Shown in pieces: positions 1 through 10,159 of a stretch of 48,667 bases of DNA. The notes under the pieces were generated by a model that was not told the DNA's origin, made no database searches, and saw nothing but the letters and a program-made list of their open reading frames with translations. The translations under genes and the position numbers were made by a program. The DNA comes from Chara braunii. Taxonomy: Eukaryota; Streptophyta; Charophyceae; Charales; Characeae. Where the stretch lies: assembly GCA_003427395.1 (NCBI GenBank), contig BFEA01000026.1, positions 5,426,088-5,474,754 on the forward strand, written 5' to 3'. Each line of letters begins with the position of its first letter. The first letter of the stretch is position 1.

Positions 1-62
<62 letters not shown>
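1..62. repeat. (AG)n microsatellite at window edge
   Basis: The window opens with an uninterrupted AG dinucleotide run that continues beyond its left edge. The same motif recurs at 29563-29634 and 30238-30313. Confidence 0.97.
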
Positions 63-65
<3 letters not shown>

Positions 66-335
66 ACCTTACCCACCCAGCGCCCCTCCCAAAAAAATCT
101 CTGCCAGCCACCCAACTTTTTCTTTTCTGCGCGACCACCTCCACGACATCCCCTGCCCTCGTACAACCCCATGACGCGCGTGCACTCTTTTTTTGACAAG
201 CGCGCACTTTGAAGCGCTTTGAGCGCGTTTGAGAGCAGGGGGGGTGGGCGGGGGGGGGTCTTTAAGCGCGCACTCACATGGTTTCATAGCTACCCCCTGA
301 AGGGAAGAACGTCGGGTTGATGTGCATGGTGGTGT
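63..335. other. No gene recognised
   Basis: This stretch joins the AG run to the LINE ORF1 remnant. It holds short G and C runs, such as the G-rich run near 239-258, and GCGC-rich sequence. I see no coding or RNA signature. Confidence 0.5.
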
Positions 336-1290
336 TCACTCCTGGCTGGCTTGAGGCTGCAGGTTCGGTTGGATTTCAAGGAGCGCCCTGTTGAATGTCC
401 GCACCTGCGCCCTTAGCTGACCTTGGTACTCAGGGCGAGGAATTCCTCCTCCCGAGACTGGCGAGGCACAGGGTGCAGCAGAAGAGGTCCCACCCTGAGT
501 TTGCCAAGTACTCCAGCGACAAGTTTCTTCTGTATGGAAGCAGGTCCGAGAACGTTTACACCATTCAGACTCCGAAGATGCCATTCACACGTCCATTCGG
601 CCGGCTTGGTGGATCTGCACCCAGATCTTGTCCTTCATGTTGCCTCTGGCACCTTTGTCAAGGTCGAATCTCAGGTTGACCAACTTACGATCTGTCTCAT
701 CTGTTTCCGGTAGGTGGGTCTTCAGGAATTTGCCAATTGTTATTATTTCGACGTGAGCGTGTATGAATACCATCTCGTCCAGGGGAACACCAACTGCAAT
801 TACCCAAAAGACATTCTCGTCCACTGTTTCCCGCCAATCCCTTACTTCTGCCCACGTGATCCAGGGTTCGAACTCCGTTCGATAGGTGGTGTCGGCAAGG
901 GCGATGTAGTCTATTCTCTTGGCCAGCATCCAGTCTGTGATCTCTTGAGGTCTCGGGATGTAGGAATGACATTTGGACTTTCCACTTGTATCCCTCTTCG
1001 CTTGAATTCTTCGCCAAAAGTCTCATCTCGTATCCACACATTCTCGTAATCGCAAACCATATCCTCCTTGACTTTCTTTGGCCAAAAAGCGAGCGCCACC
1101 TCTGAAAATAACCATTACTGTCCGCTGCTTCAACCACTTCACCTTCATTTTATCAATCGAGTGATTGAAAATGAACATGACTTCCCTTCCGCTTACCTCC
1201 ATCGTGCCTGGATCGATGTTGGTAGGGAGCATCCCTTCATAACGCGCTCTAATCATTTCCTTCACCCTGTCATCTTCCAACCGCTAATCC
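336..1290 (-). pseudogene. Broken LINE ORF1 (nucleic-acid-binding gag-like protein)
   Basis: The minus strand encodes a protein split over at least three frames: 1280-1023, then 1099-911, then 929-585, then 584-336. The first part contains the segment EGMLPTNIDPGTMEVSGREV. The third part contains FWVIAVGVPLDEMVFIHAHV followed by KLVNLRFDLDKGARGN, which resembles the DUF4283-type domain that begins plant LINE ORF1 proteins. The last part holds a Cys/His cluster (CKRSRTCFHTEETC) like a decayed zinc knuckle. Such proteins coat LINE RNA. A second, independently truncated copy of the N-terminal segment lies at 42823-43082 on the plus strand, and the conserved spacing between the two supports real coding ancestry. 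No ORF2 lies next to it, and several frameshifts make it a pseudogene. The domain name rests on motif recall. Confidence 0.65.
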
Positions 1291-2196
1291 CCAGGGACTT
1301 GAGCCCTACCTTCCCTATCTCCCTCTGGGGTCCCTTCAGGCTCCATCTTGATCCTATGAAAGACGTAACGAGTCTATCAACAACTCTGGGTAACTCAATG
1401 TAGAAGGCAAGGAGGACAATCGGACACAAGACTACCCACTGATACCATCAACTATGGCGGCACAATCAGCCACAGCTCTTCATCACCAAGAAGGGATGGA
1501 GGTATCACCCACAAACCTCCGAGTAGACTTACCGGCCGGTAAGCAGCGGCGCTAAGACCAAGCCCAGCATCAGTGGCAGCACCTGCAGCCAACCGTCCCC
1601 GGCTCCTACTGTGTTTCCTCCATTGCATAGATTTTAAGAATAGATGCATTTTAGAAAAGAATTTTGATGTTTTCACCTTTTGCAGTTGTTCTTCAAGGTT
1701 TGTTTGGCTTTGTGGGCCTTGTGGGCTTATTTATGTGGTCTTTGGGCCTTTGTGGGATTTTTACTGGTGGGTTTGGGTTTGGGTTTGTGTGGCTTTTTAG
1801 GCCTTGTTGGAGCTGTTTACTTCCCAGGGTAGAGGATTGTGAGGGCGGCGGTCTGGTATTAAGAAAAATGAGCCCAGTCTCAGAAATGCAATCAGACTCA
1901 TTATCAGAGTCCAGTCTGCATCTCGGAGAGTAATAGGCGCACATCACCTCTGGCCTTTTTTTTTTCCAGGTTTTTTTTTTCCTTTCTTTCTTTTTTTGCG
2001 TCAAGTGGTGTATTAAAGGTCAACCCCCACTTGCCAAAATTATGCTCAGATTTAGAATCAGGCTCCACTTGCCCATTTTTTTTTTTTCGATTTTTCCGGC
2101 CAGGTGTATGCCACGGCAGTCCCAACAGTAGAGGAAACAAAGCATGCCATAAAAGCACATATTGATAGAGGCTCGAAGAGCAGCACTTTATCCAGC
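1291..2196. other. Unassigned sequence with T-rich tracts
   Basis: No gene is recognised. The segment just right of the ORF1 remnant may be its 5' untranslated part. Between about 1680 and 1800 the plus strand is rich in TTTGGG/TTGTGGG words, and homopolymeric T tracts lie at about 1957-1998 and 2076-2090. The T tracts could be poly(A) tails of minus-strand retrosequences, but I found no target duplications. Confidence 0.35.
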
Positions 2197-2586
2197 AGCC
2201 TAGCTCAGTTGGTAAGGCAAATGGCATTCAGGAGGTCTTGGGTTCAATCCCTATTCGCCTCATGCACCTTCACGGGCAAGCTTGGCGCTCGCCACCTAGA
2301 GATATGCCGTTGGGCCCCCCGAGTGGCATTGAGCAGAGACTGCTGATGTTCATAGGGTGAGGGGACCACCACCAGAGGGGAGGCACAGTGACTGGCCATC
2401 GAAGAAGCTACTGTAGGTCCTGATGCTACCGGCTGACCCCTGGCTGGTATCGCCCACCTGCTGTAGCAGGAGGTATCGCACCTGCTGGTGGGTGCAGCAG
2501 CTCCCGCATGTTCCCTCCTTGGAGGCTTGAGCACGGATGTGGCTGCTGCGGGGTTCCCCGTAATACTATAATGACAATAAAAAAAG
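2197..2586 (+). mobile_element. tRNA-headed SINE-like repeat
   Basis: The head resembles a tRNA gene with RNA polymerase III internal promoters: an A box (TAGCTCAGTTGG, 2201-2212) and a B box (GGGTTCAATCC, 2240-2250) about 28 bases apart. No acceptor stem closes around them, and an unrelated body of about 330 bases follows, ending in an A-rich tail (ATGACAATAAAAAAA, 2571-2585). That is the structure of a tRNA-derived SINE. An imperfect repeat of AGCACTTT near 2182 and 2648 might be a decayed target duplication, but it is weak. A tRNA pseudogene fused by chance to other sequence is the alternative. Confidence 0.6.
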
Positions 2587-2716
2587 GCCTGAAAGGCCAT
2601 CCTGTCCAGATTTGACAGGTAATTGAATTGGTTGGGCTTAAAGAATTAGCACTTTGTGCCCAGCAAAGTGGAGATGTCAGAATTGCTGTACTTCGAGCCT
2701 GGAGGCTCGGAAACGT

Positions 2717-2920
2717 CAGGGCATATTCACACTAACATTTTCCAGAATGCATCTGGCTGCAATTCCGGCCATACCTGGACGAATCTGACTGCAATCACAT
2801 GCAGAGTTTTGTCAGGGCATATGCTCACACTACCGTTAGCACTTTTCAAAATGCATCTCGCTGCAATTACGGCCACACCTGGACACATTTCACTGCAATC
2901 ACACCCCGAGCTTTGTCAAC
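2717..2920. repeat. Two tandem copies of a CAGGGCAT-terminus MITE end
   Basis: Two diverged copies of about 100 bp begin with CAGGGCATAT at 2717 and 2814. Each continues through CACACTA, a core like AATGCATCT-GCTGCAATT, a CCTGGAC word and ACTGCAATCACA, and ends with GAG-TTTGTCA. The CAGGG start is typical of hAT-superfamily termini. The reverse complement of this end recurs at 3657-3715, 5091-5145, 8140-8195 and 12780-12816. Confidence 0.55.
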
Positions 2921-3656
2921 AAAGTCCTCGTGTGTGTGTATGCCCTCAGTACAGTACAAACAACAGTCCCTCCAGCGGCTGTGATGTTTTGGACCGGATA
3001 CGACTGAACATTAGGAATCCATTCATACCTCCAGTAAACGGCTCGGGCTCGGGAAAGACTCGCCCAAGTATCATCTCCAGAATGCCTTCTTCCTCAGACA
3101 TTTTCCAAAGGCTACCAGTTACAGTGGACTTCTGATTTTTGCCTTGAGTCTGTTGCACCCGTCCTGGTCCCCACAAGCCGGGTCTATTTTTATTTTGAAT
3201 TTCTCTGAAAGAAGTCCAAAGAACAGCAATTTTATTTTACTACCACTTAAATTTTTTATTTTTTTTTTTCCCCGGGACACTTAAACATTTGGAGGGCCTG
3301 TAGAGTCAAAAAAATAAAAATTCGAAAAATAAATAAATTATTTCTCTCTTCTTGAAAGGTCAAGGTAAGGCAGGCTTTACTTTCTGAACCCAACGCCCAC
3401 GACCCATCAGGGGCAAGCTCATGGTGGGTGAGGAAGTGTGAACCTCGCCATAAACTGGAGCCAGGTTCACCTGGGCTGTTTTACCGAGCCTACGAGCCCC
3501 CCCCGCATGCCGAGCCTGGAGGGGGCAGGAACAGACAGGGGGAATTCGTCAGTTGGCGCAGGTACTGCCCCTTATGCTGGACCTGCTGTCAGCAGCTGAA
3601 ACGAAAGCCGGCCATCGTTTCCTTCCTTGTTTTCACTCCTGTGCCACCCCGGGCCG

Positions 3657-3715
3657 GAGCCGAAGTGCAGTCAGATACATTCTGGAACAGGCTGCGTGAG
3701 AATACCCTGAAATGG
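3657..3715. repeat. Solo right end of the CAGGGCAT MITE family
   Basis: The sequence runs from GTGCAGTCAGATACATTCTG to AATACCCTGA. It is the reverse complement of the CAGGGCAT...TCTGGCTGCA end seen at 2717. No matching left end is visible nearby. Confidence 0.5.
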
Positions 3716-3800
3716 AAAATGCTGGCAGGCAAAGAAAAACAAAAGAAAATGGCATACTAACTTACTAAGTGATCACCTTCCATTTTATCGAGGGCTGGCG

Positions 3801-3814
3801 GAAATGCAGCCAGA
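3801..3814. repeat. Left target-site duplication of truncated LINE B
   Basis: GAAATGCAGCCAGA here is repeated exactly at 5091-5104, on the far side of a LINE 3' end and its A-rich tail. Removing the insert restores a continuous MITE terminus. Confidence 0.8.
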
Positions 3815-4566
3815 GGAAAGAAGTCTGAAGGGTTATCTAAGCTGGATCGTCACCACATGGAGAGCGAACTGGTAAAGCAGGAAGACACGGTTACGACACT
3901 GGTGTTCAGATGGGAGAAGAAGTCCCCACATCTATCCCCACCTTCACTAGGAGACCTGTCCAGATTTTGGAAGCAGCTATCCATGATCTCCTCACAAAAA
4001 AACAGCATCCCTCCTGCGGCTGCAATCGCACCTCGCGATCCCAGTAGCAAGGTGGTTATCGGAAAGAGGGATGAAAGTGAAGGAAAATCATGTGATCGGT
4101 GTAACTGGATATTTGAAACAGTCCACCACCTTTGGCGGGCCTGCCCAAGATCAAGAAGGTGGTGGGACTGGTGGTCAAGATACTGGCTTCACTTTTCAGG
4201 AAGGAAGGAGTTCACGAGCGAACGGTGGGTCCTACTGGGTCTAGTTCCAGAGGGAGTTTCAATCTCTCCGAAGGGTGGGGATACGTTGCACAGGTGGGGA
4301 GGGCAAGCAGCATGATGTGGGTGATCTGGAGAGACCGGAATGAATGGCGATTCAATGGGAAAGGATTACCTGAAAGAACAAGCAGAAGAATTCCTCAAAG
4401 ATCTGATTAAGAAGGAGATTTCTGCAGACTGGCACAGGAAGGCGAGAAGGGGCAAGTCATTCCAAGGCAGAAATTGGTTTGAAGAAACGTGGTGCAGAGG
4501 TAACCGCCTTGCCTGGGTGACTGCAGAAGGGAGAATGCAAGTAGCTAGTTGGCTTAGTAAAGGGTA
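3815..4566 (+). pseudogene. LINE B ORF2 C-terminal fragment
   Basis: Reading from the truncation point, the frame of 3857-4315 carries a CX2C-X7-8-H/HX4-5C cluster (C79, C82, H90/H91 and C96 of that frame) followed by a Trp-rich stretch. This is the zf-RVT finger found near the C-terminus of plant LINE reverse transcriptases. A frameshift then leads to MMWVIWRDRNEWRFNGK and another to a tail with FLKDLIKKEISADWHRKARR, ending at a TAG near 4566. The tail resembles the 23760-23900 part of LINE A, but the two are clearly different families. Neither the reverse transcriptase nor the endonuclease domain is present, so it is non-functional. Confidence 0.72.
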
Positions 4567-4687
4567 GTTCTAGGAAGTAGGGGATGAACCAGGCGCACTC
4601 GGTTCCAGTCGGCGGTCACGGTAGTCCGCATAGGGCAGGGTGGGTAGAGAGTGCCGGCTCCAGGTGAGGAACAAAGTTCCGCCCAGT

Positions 4688-4810
4688 CTTTTTTTTTTTT
4701 TTTTTTAATTTGGACCATTTCTCGATTTATGCGTGTCATCATCCTTGCTTGCGCAGGGGCCATGCTAATCTTCTCTTTATCGTTCCAATTTTAACGGATG
4801 TCCCGAAGGA
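4688..4810 (-). pseudogene. U6 snRNA retrocopy A
   Basis: The minus strand reads TCCTTCGGGACATCCGTTAA, continues through AACGATAAAGAGAAGATTAG and CATGGCCCCTGCG, and ends in GAGAAATGGTCCAAATT plus an A tract (the T run at 4688-4707). This is full-length plant-type U6, the catalytic spliceosomal RNA. An ATC duplication and a CTT insertion lie near the GATGAC box, and the terminal U run is replaced by A's, so it is a processed pseudogene. It lies in the 3' UTR of LINE B. Only a short GTCTTT repeat is a candidate target duplication. Confidence 0.85.
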
Positions 4811-5090
4811 GGTCTTTAGGTCTGTGAAGTAGGTAGGAGAGTTCGCCTAGGTTGTAGTTAGAATGCCCGTATTGATTAACTGGAAGTCGTCGTGTTTAAG
4901 AACAATGGAGTAGTACGTCGTTGCGCTGTGTGATTGGTTTCTACGATGGGAGGGGATTGCATAAGCTAAACCAGCTGATGCTGCCGGGATAACTCCGGGT
5001 TGAATTGTGAGGTCCCCGTCCTCGTTCTGAATTTGTCAATGTAATTGAATCATTTTGAATGTGTATTAAAAAAAAAAAGGAAAAAAAAAA

Positions 5091-5145
5091 GAAATGCAGC
5101 CAGATATATTCTGGAAAGTGCTAGCGTGAAAATGCCCTGAAACCT
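5091..5145. repeat. Right part of the MITE split by LINE B
   Basis: After the target duplication the sequence continues ATATATTCTGGAAAGTGCTAGCGTGAAAATGCCCTGA (in parts), matching the right terminus of the CAGGGCAT family. Confidence 0.6.
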
Positions 5146-7367
5146 GCCTTTTCTGAATTTTTATTTTTTTTCCACACGAGCTCTGCCAGCGAGGCAGGGC
5201 GTTCAGCGTCCGTGCCTTTTCCTTGCAGTCCATCTGCCCCCTTTTCCTTGCACCCACGGGCTTCCTCCCCCGTCGCATTGCTGGGCCTTCCCCGAGCCTT
5301 GACTTTTTCGGCGGTGGGGGCGATTTTATTTTCTGCAAGGCTGAGGTCGTGTACTGGTGGTTTAAGGCCTCCGAAGGGCCTGGGGGCACCCTATGGCCCG
5401 CCACTTCAATCTCTTTTTTCATTTTCATGACACGGGCAACGGCCTCGAGATATCATCTTTCAAGTTTCAACAGTTCATGAGCGTATCAACTGAGCGAGGA
5501 CAGTTCGTGTGGTGTCGCCTCTTCAATCTCTCTCCGGGTAGCACATGAAAAAGAGAAAGCACGTAGTCCACCGTTTATTAGTTTGAGAATCTGTTGATTC
5601 TGTTCATCTCCAATTGTTCGCAGGATGATCTTATACAGACTTCCATGATTTACGGCTCCACTGGCGGGCCTTCCGTCTCCAGGGATCCTTCAAATTCTTC
5701 AATTTACCATTGCGCACCCTGAAAGGCACCCAATGCCACCCCCACTATAACACAGGACAAACACAGAAACAGTGAGGACTGAGTTGAGGGACTTGAGGGA
5801 TGGAGATTCTGATCATTCTTAACATTGGTGGGTGGGAGTGTGCACACACAAGTGCTCCACCACCACCACTCTAGCACTATCAGCAACACCAGTGCACCAC
5901 ACAAGTGGCACCAAATTTGCCACGACCATACCCAAGTTTTCTTTTTCTGATTTTAAGTGCAAACAAGAATGTTGACCTGCAGTGTCCACACTTTTTTTCA
6001 CTATTCCACTACATACCAAAGGCACTCTTTTTTTTTTTTTTTTTTTTTTTTCACACCAGGACTTTCAAAAACGTGCGTTGTTCAAATCGTGTCGAGATTC
6101 AGTTGAAAAATCCTATCGTGAGTAAGCCGCCCTAAGGCGGGATAAAATTCCTCCCAAAGCGTCCATCTGACAAGGCAGGCATGTTCCCCTCCCTTGATGT
6201 ATAGTAGTATACAGTCGATCGTGCTTTGCTTGTTGAATTAGAATCAACAATTAATTGGGCACACGGCATGCAATCTGGTCATCTGCAGAGCGGGTGTGTC
6301 AGTATGGTAGTATAATGGCAGGGTATTGTGCAGCGGGCGGTTTGGGCCAATGAGAACGGTCTGATCAGACTACTTCTCTCCAGAAGAAGAGAGACAGGAA
6401 AGAAAAAGGGCAGCTTAGCTTCTTGGTGCTTACTCACATGGGAACTTTCCCTGGTGTATCTTACCATAGTGACAACCAGGTTGAGTGAGGGCATACATGC
6501 ACATGGCATCCTCAGCTCCCCGAGTCCGAGGGGTGTAATTAAGACAAGGGGTCTGTTTGTGGGGCCCAAAGTTACACATGTGGGTAAGATAACTTTCTTC
6601 GAAAGTCAGCGCTCACCCTCATTCAGCCCCTGGTTAACCGGGACCCCCGCGTTCAGCCCCTGGTTAAAGGATCAAGGTAATACTAATTTGGATTTCTGGC
6701 TTGGAAGTCTTTCTGTATTTTTGACTTCTTAGAACTGAAAGTGAGGGCAAAGCACCTTGCTAAACCCCCAACCAGCCCCTCAACTGTAACCCGTCCCCTT
6801 CCAAGGCTCGCAAAGCCCTCTCCACAGTAACCCATCCCCTTCCAGCTCCCCTTGATAGCAATCCATCCCCTCCCAACTTCCCAAGCCATGCTCAACATCA
6901 CACGTTAATCGCCTTGCGGAAGCCATCGAAACTTCCTCCACCCTCTCTTTTGCATGCTCAGCCTGTGACAGTGCAGGCTGAGCTTACCCACCACCTTGCC
7001 AAGCAAACCCAATGTAAGACTGAAAAACTCAATGCGGACATTGTTACACTGCCAGTCCAGGATCAGAAGATTCAGAACTAGATTTTGGTGGTGAGTCATT
7101 CTCACACCGCCAGAGAATTTCGAGAAATCCCAATTTTCAATTTTGGCACTTTGAAAATTTCGGCTGTCGGCTTCTGTTGACTCTACTCTGGGATGTGTGG
7201 GCTGTCCTGGTTCGAAGACACGCACGCTTATGAGCGACGAGTTTTTTCCGAAATTGGCGGGAGAACCTGCAGATAGTAGCACAAAGTGTTTTTTTTGTGC
7301 TCTCACGCGATGTGGTTATGCTGCGAAAAGTTCCAACTACAGTGTTTAGTTATTCATCTCTAGACAT
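5146..7367. other. Unassigned intergenic sequence
   Basis: No gene is recognised over about 2.2 kb. A solo terminus of the TTAA MITE family (GTACTGGTGGT plus TTAA, ending at 5365) is present. A T run lies at 6026-6051. Near 6625-6670 the phrase TTCAGCCCCTGGTTAA occurs twice in tandem, and near 6770-6870 there are diverged tandem copies of CCATCCCCTTCCA-like words. I see no conserved protein domain on either strand. Confidence 0.35.
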
Positions 7368-7371
7368 TTAA

Positions 7372-7511
7372 ACTGCCAGTTCCCAGGCAAAAAAAAAAAA
7401 AAGCCCGGCGGTTAACATGGAGGCCGGCCCCGGGCACGCGCACTGACCAGATGCATCCAAAAATGCTCGGTGAGCAGGGCCCGTGGCCGACATATGAGAA
7501 AGGTGCCCGGT
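7372..7511. mobile_element. Diverged TTAA-flanked MITE
   Basis: TTAA lies at 7368-7371 and 7512-7515. The right end (GGCCGACATATGAGAA...TTTAAG) aligns with the right end of the element at 34658-34862 (GGCCGACATATGGGCCAAGT). The left end (AAACTGCCAGT) is a weaker match to the family terminus ACCACCAGTACTT. It contains a run of A's. Confidence 0.45.
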
Positions 7512-7514
7512 TTA

Positions 7515-7657
7515 AGCCCCGGCAGTTTTTTAAAAAATTGGCCCATTTCTCCATTTTTGAGTGCCATCCTTGAAAGCGCAGGGGCCATGCTAATCTTCTC
7601 TTTCTCTGTATCGTTCCAATTTTAACGGATGTCCCAAAGGATAGCCCCGGCAGTTTT
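7515..7657 (-). pseudogene. U6 snRNA retrocopy B with 15-bp target duplication
   Basis: U6 sequence lies at about 7530-7642 on the minus strand, from TCCTTTGGGACATCCGTTAA to the 3' end GGGCCAATTTTTTA. This copy still shows the U6 terminal U run, followed by A's. AGCCCCGGCAGTTTT occurs at 7515-7529 and again at 7643-7657, a perfect 15-bp target-site duplication. A small insertion (CTCTTTCTCTG for CTCTG) and several substitutions show it is not functional. Full length, an added A tract and a target duplication together indicate LINE-type target-primed retroposition. Confidence 0.9.
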
Positions 7658-7822
7658 CGCCTGAGAGTGGAGTCCATTTTCGTTTTCAGATATATCTGGG
7701 CTCCAGTTCGGACTTTTTTAACCTGCCATTTTGGTACTCACCGATGTCCCAAAGGCCGACACTGGACTCCTTTTTTTGCCTAAGACTGCGCTGTATCTGG
7801 GCCTCACTTTGGACTTTGTTAA

Positions 7823-7975
7823 ACCACCAGTACTTCCTAAAGTCGTGCCCGTTAACGCTACGCGATTTTAGGAAACGTACGGGCCACACTAGGAGCGCCC
7901 AAATTCATCCAACTAGAAACGTTTCTACTCTATTTTTTTTTCCCGCGGCCGATAGCTGGGCCAAGTACTGGTGGT
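7823..7975. mobile_element. TTAA-flanked MITE, 153 bp
   Basis: The element begins ACCACCAGTACTTCC and ends GGGCCAAGTACTGGTGGT, and lies exactly between TTAA at 7819-7822 and 7976-7979. The inverted ends and TTAA flanks are the pattern left by piggyBac-type transposition. The internal sequence (GTGCCCGTTAACGC, GATTTTAGGAAACGTA, GAGCGCCCA) matches the copy at 38826-38987 over nearly its whole length. It has no coding capacity. Confidence 0.8.
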
Positions 7976-7979
7976 TTAA

Positions 7980-9546
7980 GCCACCACTACCTCCTTTCCT
8001 GGTTTTGCCGAACCTGAATTTCACTGCGCACCGAGTTTTGCTGAGCCTGGGATTTTCTTTTCTGGTACTCATGGCAGTTGCATCCAAAGAAAGAAGAAGG
8101 AAAAAAAAAAAAAAAAAAAGAAACTTCCCGAAGGCCCTGATAGCTATCAGATACGTACATTCTATGAGGTGCTAGTGTGACTGTGCCCTCAGTGAGGGTG
8201 TCTGTCCGATGCACAACAGATGAAGAAGGGGGGGGGGGGGGGGGGGGGGGGGGGGGAGCATNGGGGGGGGGAGCATCCTGTGTGCTGTGATAGCGGGATG
8301 CTGTGATAGCGGTCTGATACACTATGCTACAGGACAAGCATGAGTATGAGGTGAGTGGGGCAGTCAGTTGCCCCGCAAGGAATACGCCCTGCCTCGATGG
8401 GAGAGCAGTACAAGGAAAATGAAAAGGAGGAAAAAAAAACAAAAACAACGGCAATCACGCTCCACACATAGTGGCCACTGGCCAGATACATTCCTCAAAG
8501 CACTGGTGTGACTTCCACCTCCATGAGGGACTTTCCGGACATCGCTGGATTCGAAGATCTTAGTTTTTGTTTTTTTTTGTTTTTTTTTTCTGTTCTCACC
8601 GCTGGCCCACAGGGTCCCAATTTTTTTTATTTTTTTTTTCCTGCCGATTGTGCTCGGGACAAACTCCGTACTTTTCGGAGTAGGCTCTTTTCCCATTCTT
8701 CCCAACACTGGCAAAGGTACTGGTGGTTTAACTCGCCAGTTTGGCTTGAGAGTGGACTCCAATCTTGTTCGGCCGAAAGAATAAAGTTCAATAACCTATA
8801 TCCGTGCCCGAATTTGGTCTCTGGCCTTTTTCTTTTCGTTAACCTGCCTGAGGCAATAGCATCAAAAGAAAGCATATCAACCTCGGGCGGGTTAAAACAC
8901 CAGTACACCACACATCGGCCCGCAGGTGTCAGCACGAAAACCACACCAATTCGGAGGCCGCCGTTTTTTTTTTTCAACAGCACACCACGCCGTGCGGCCC
9001 CTCCGAGTTTTGATTGTGGCGACAAAAAACTTTCTGCAAGGCTGGGGCCGGGCCCTCGAGATGCACCAATCTGTCAGCGCGTACAAAAGCAAGCTAACAC
9101 AAACTTCTACGGACTCGGGCCGGCTGTTCAAAGCTTGCTGCAAACCATTGTGCTGAGACGGTCACCCCTCTTTACAAGAGTTGGTCTACAACAACATCGC
9201 AATGGACGGGTGGTCGCGCCGCAGACAGACCAGACAGACATCAGCCACGCTGCCCAGTCGCCTGCTCAGCAGGAAACCACTACCACTACCAAGATCGTTG
9301 ACAGTCATTCGCGGCAACCTCAAGGGTTGGCAAGGGTTGGACCAAGTAGGCAACCCTACTCTACTGGTACTGCCTTTGCACGGTACGTAGGTAGGTGGCT
9401 ACACTTGAAGACGAGTTCACACACATACCACAGGACCTGTGGGAGCACGCAAGCTCACACATTGCAGCACCAGTCCTACCAAGCTTCTGGCCACATGTCA
9501 TGGGACAGAAAGGAAGGAAGATGCAAATTTTGCCAGTGGAAGATGC
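7980..9546. other. Decayed repeat fragments and homopolymer tracts
   Basis: No gene is recognised. Visible pieces are an A run (8101-8119), diverged CAGGGCAT-family right ends near 8140-8195 and 8465-8515, and T tracts near 8570-8640. There is a solo TTAA-MITE right end at 8716-8731 and a solo left end at 8892-8907. A long open frame crosses these pieces and is explained by chance. From about 9395 a frame reading LEDEFTHIPQDLWEHASSHI looks protein-like, but I cannot assign it. Confidence 0.35.
8228..8271. repeat. Poly(G) tract with one ambiguous base
   Basis: A G run of roughly 29 is followed by AGCAT, an N at 8262, and a second G run again followed by AGCAT. Repetition of the same words on both sides of the N suggests two unmerged contig ends rather than true sequence. 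Confidence 0.7.
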
Positions 9547-9827
9547 AAATCGGTGGGGGCATGAGAGGGTCAGGGCAAGCTGACAGTCAATCCTCCACGA
9601 ATATGGAGTAATCAATGCTGTTCAGGGGTCCTTCGGCCAAACGGAAGGAAGCGTGTGTGAATTCTCATTTGATGTAAAAAAAGTTTTGACTTGCCGGGGG
9701 AATAGGAACCGGACTGACGCTCCGCAGAATAGAAGGAGCCAGGACCATAAGGCCTGTTAAAAAAAAAAAAAATAATAATAAAAAAAAAAAAATAATAATA
9801 ATAATAATAAAAAAATCGGTGGGGGCA
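9547..9827 (+). mobile_element. Severely 5'-truncated LINE A insertion with target duplication
   Basis: The core (9562-9812) matches the 3' UTR of the large LINE at 24115-24310, sharing GGCAAGCTGACAGTCAATCC, the GGAGTAATCAATGCT word, GGAAGGAAGCGTGTG and the GACTTGCCGG word. Both then pass CCAGGACCA into an A-rich tail, here with (AAT)n. AAATCGGTGGGGGCA occurs at 9547-9561 and 9813-9827, giving a perfect 15-bp target-site duplication. Only about 220 bp of element sequence was copied, so it has no coding part. Confidence 0.88.
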
Positions 9828-10159
9828 CGAGTCCGTAAGCCAGGCGGACTTCCAGGACATCACACCGGACCGGCAACCTGCCCTTCCCTTCATGAAATCC
9901 GAGATCCCAACCGCCACATCATCACAACATCTGACAGATTTGCATGGTGTGGCGGAGGTTTAAGACCTCGCCTCCAAATTGTCATAGGATGATAGGAGGA
10001 CATTGCATGGTGTGGAGGTTGTTTAAGATGTCGCCTCGAAAATGTCGTAGGAAGACATTGAGAAAGCAGGGAAGAAAAGATTCCAGCCCGACAACGGCAC
10101 AACCGTGGTTGTGAAGAAAGTCATGGAGTTTAAGCAAGCATCCCTGCCCACGTAGCAGT
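9828..10159. other. Diverged tandem motif, no gene recognised
   Basis: The segment contains two copies of a GCATGGTGTGG(CG)GAGGTT...TTTAAGA motif, at about 9942-9966 and 10004-10030. Each is followed by a TCGCCTC-AAATTGTC-like word. It lies just upstream of the decayed gypsy pol and may be part of that element. Confidence 0.35.

Larger units (their letters stand above)
3815..5090 (+). mobile_element. 5'-truncated LINE (family B) with poly(A) tail
   Basis: This insertion of about 1.28 kb starts inside LINE ORF2, passes a stop at about 4566, continues through a 3' UTR, and ends in an A-rich tail (5068-5090). The 14-bp repeat GAAATGCAGCCAGA at 3801-3814 and 5091-5104 is a convincing target-site duplication. 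The insertion splits a CAGGGCAT-family MITE and is itself interrupted by a U6 retrocopy at 4688-4810. Its 3' UTR word at about 4976-5020 (AACTCCGGGTTGAATTGTGA) recurs on the minus strand at 41115-41162 and, more diverged, near 36400, so the family has other copies in the window. Confidence 0.82.

Noticed and set aside
8508-9611. Open frame of 367 codons on the plus strand
   Set aside because: It crosses T tracts (Phe runs), solo MITE ends and unrelated repeat pieces. No domain is recognisable, so it is a chance frame.
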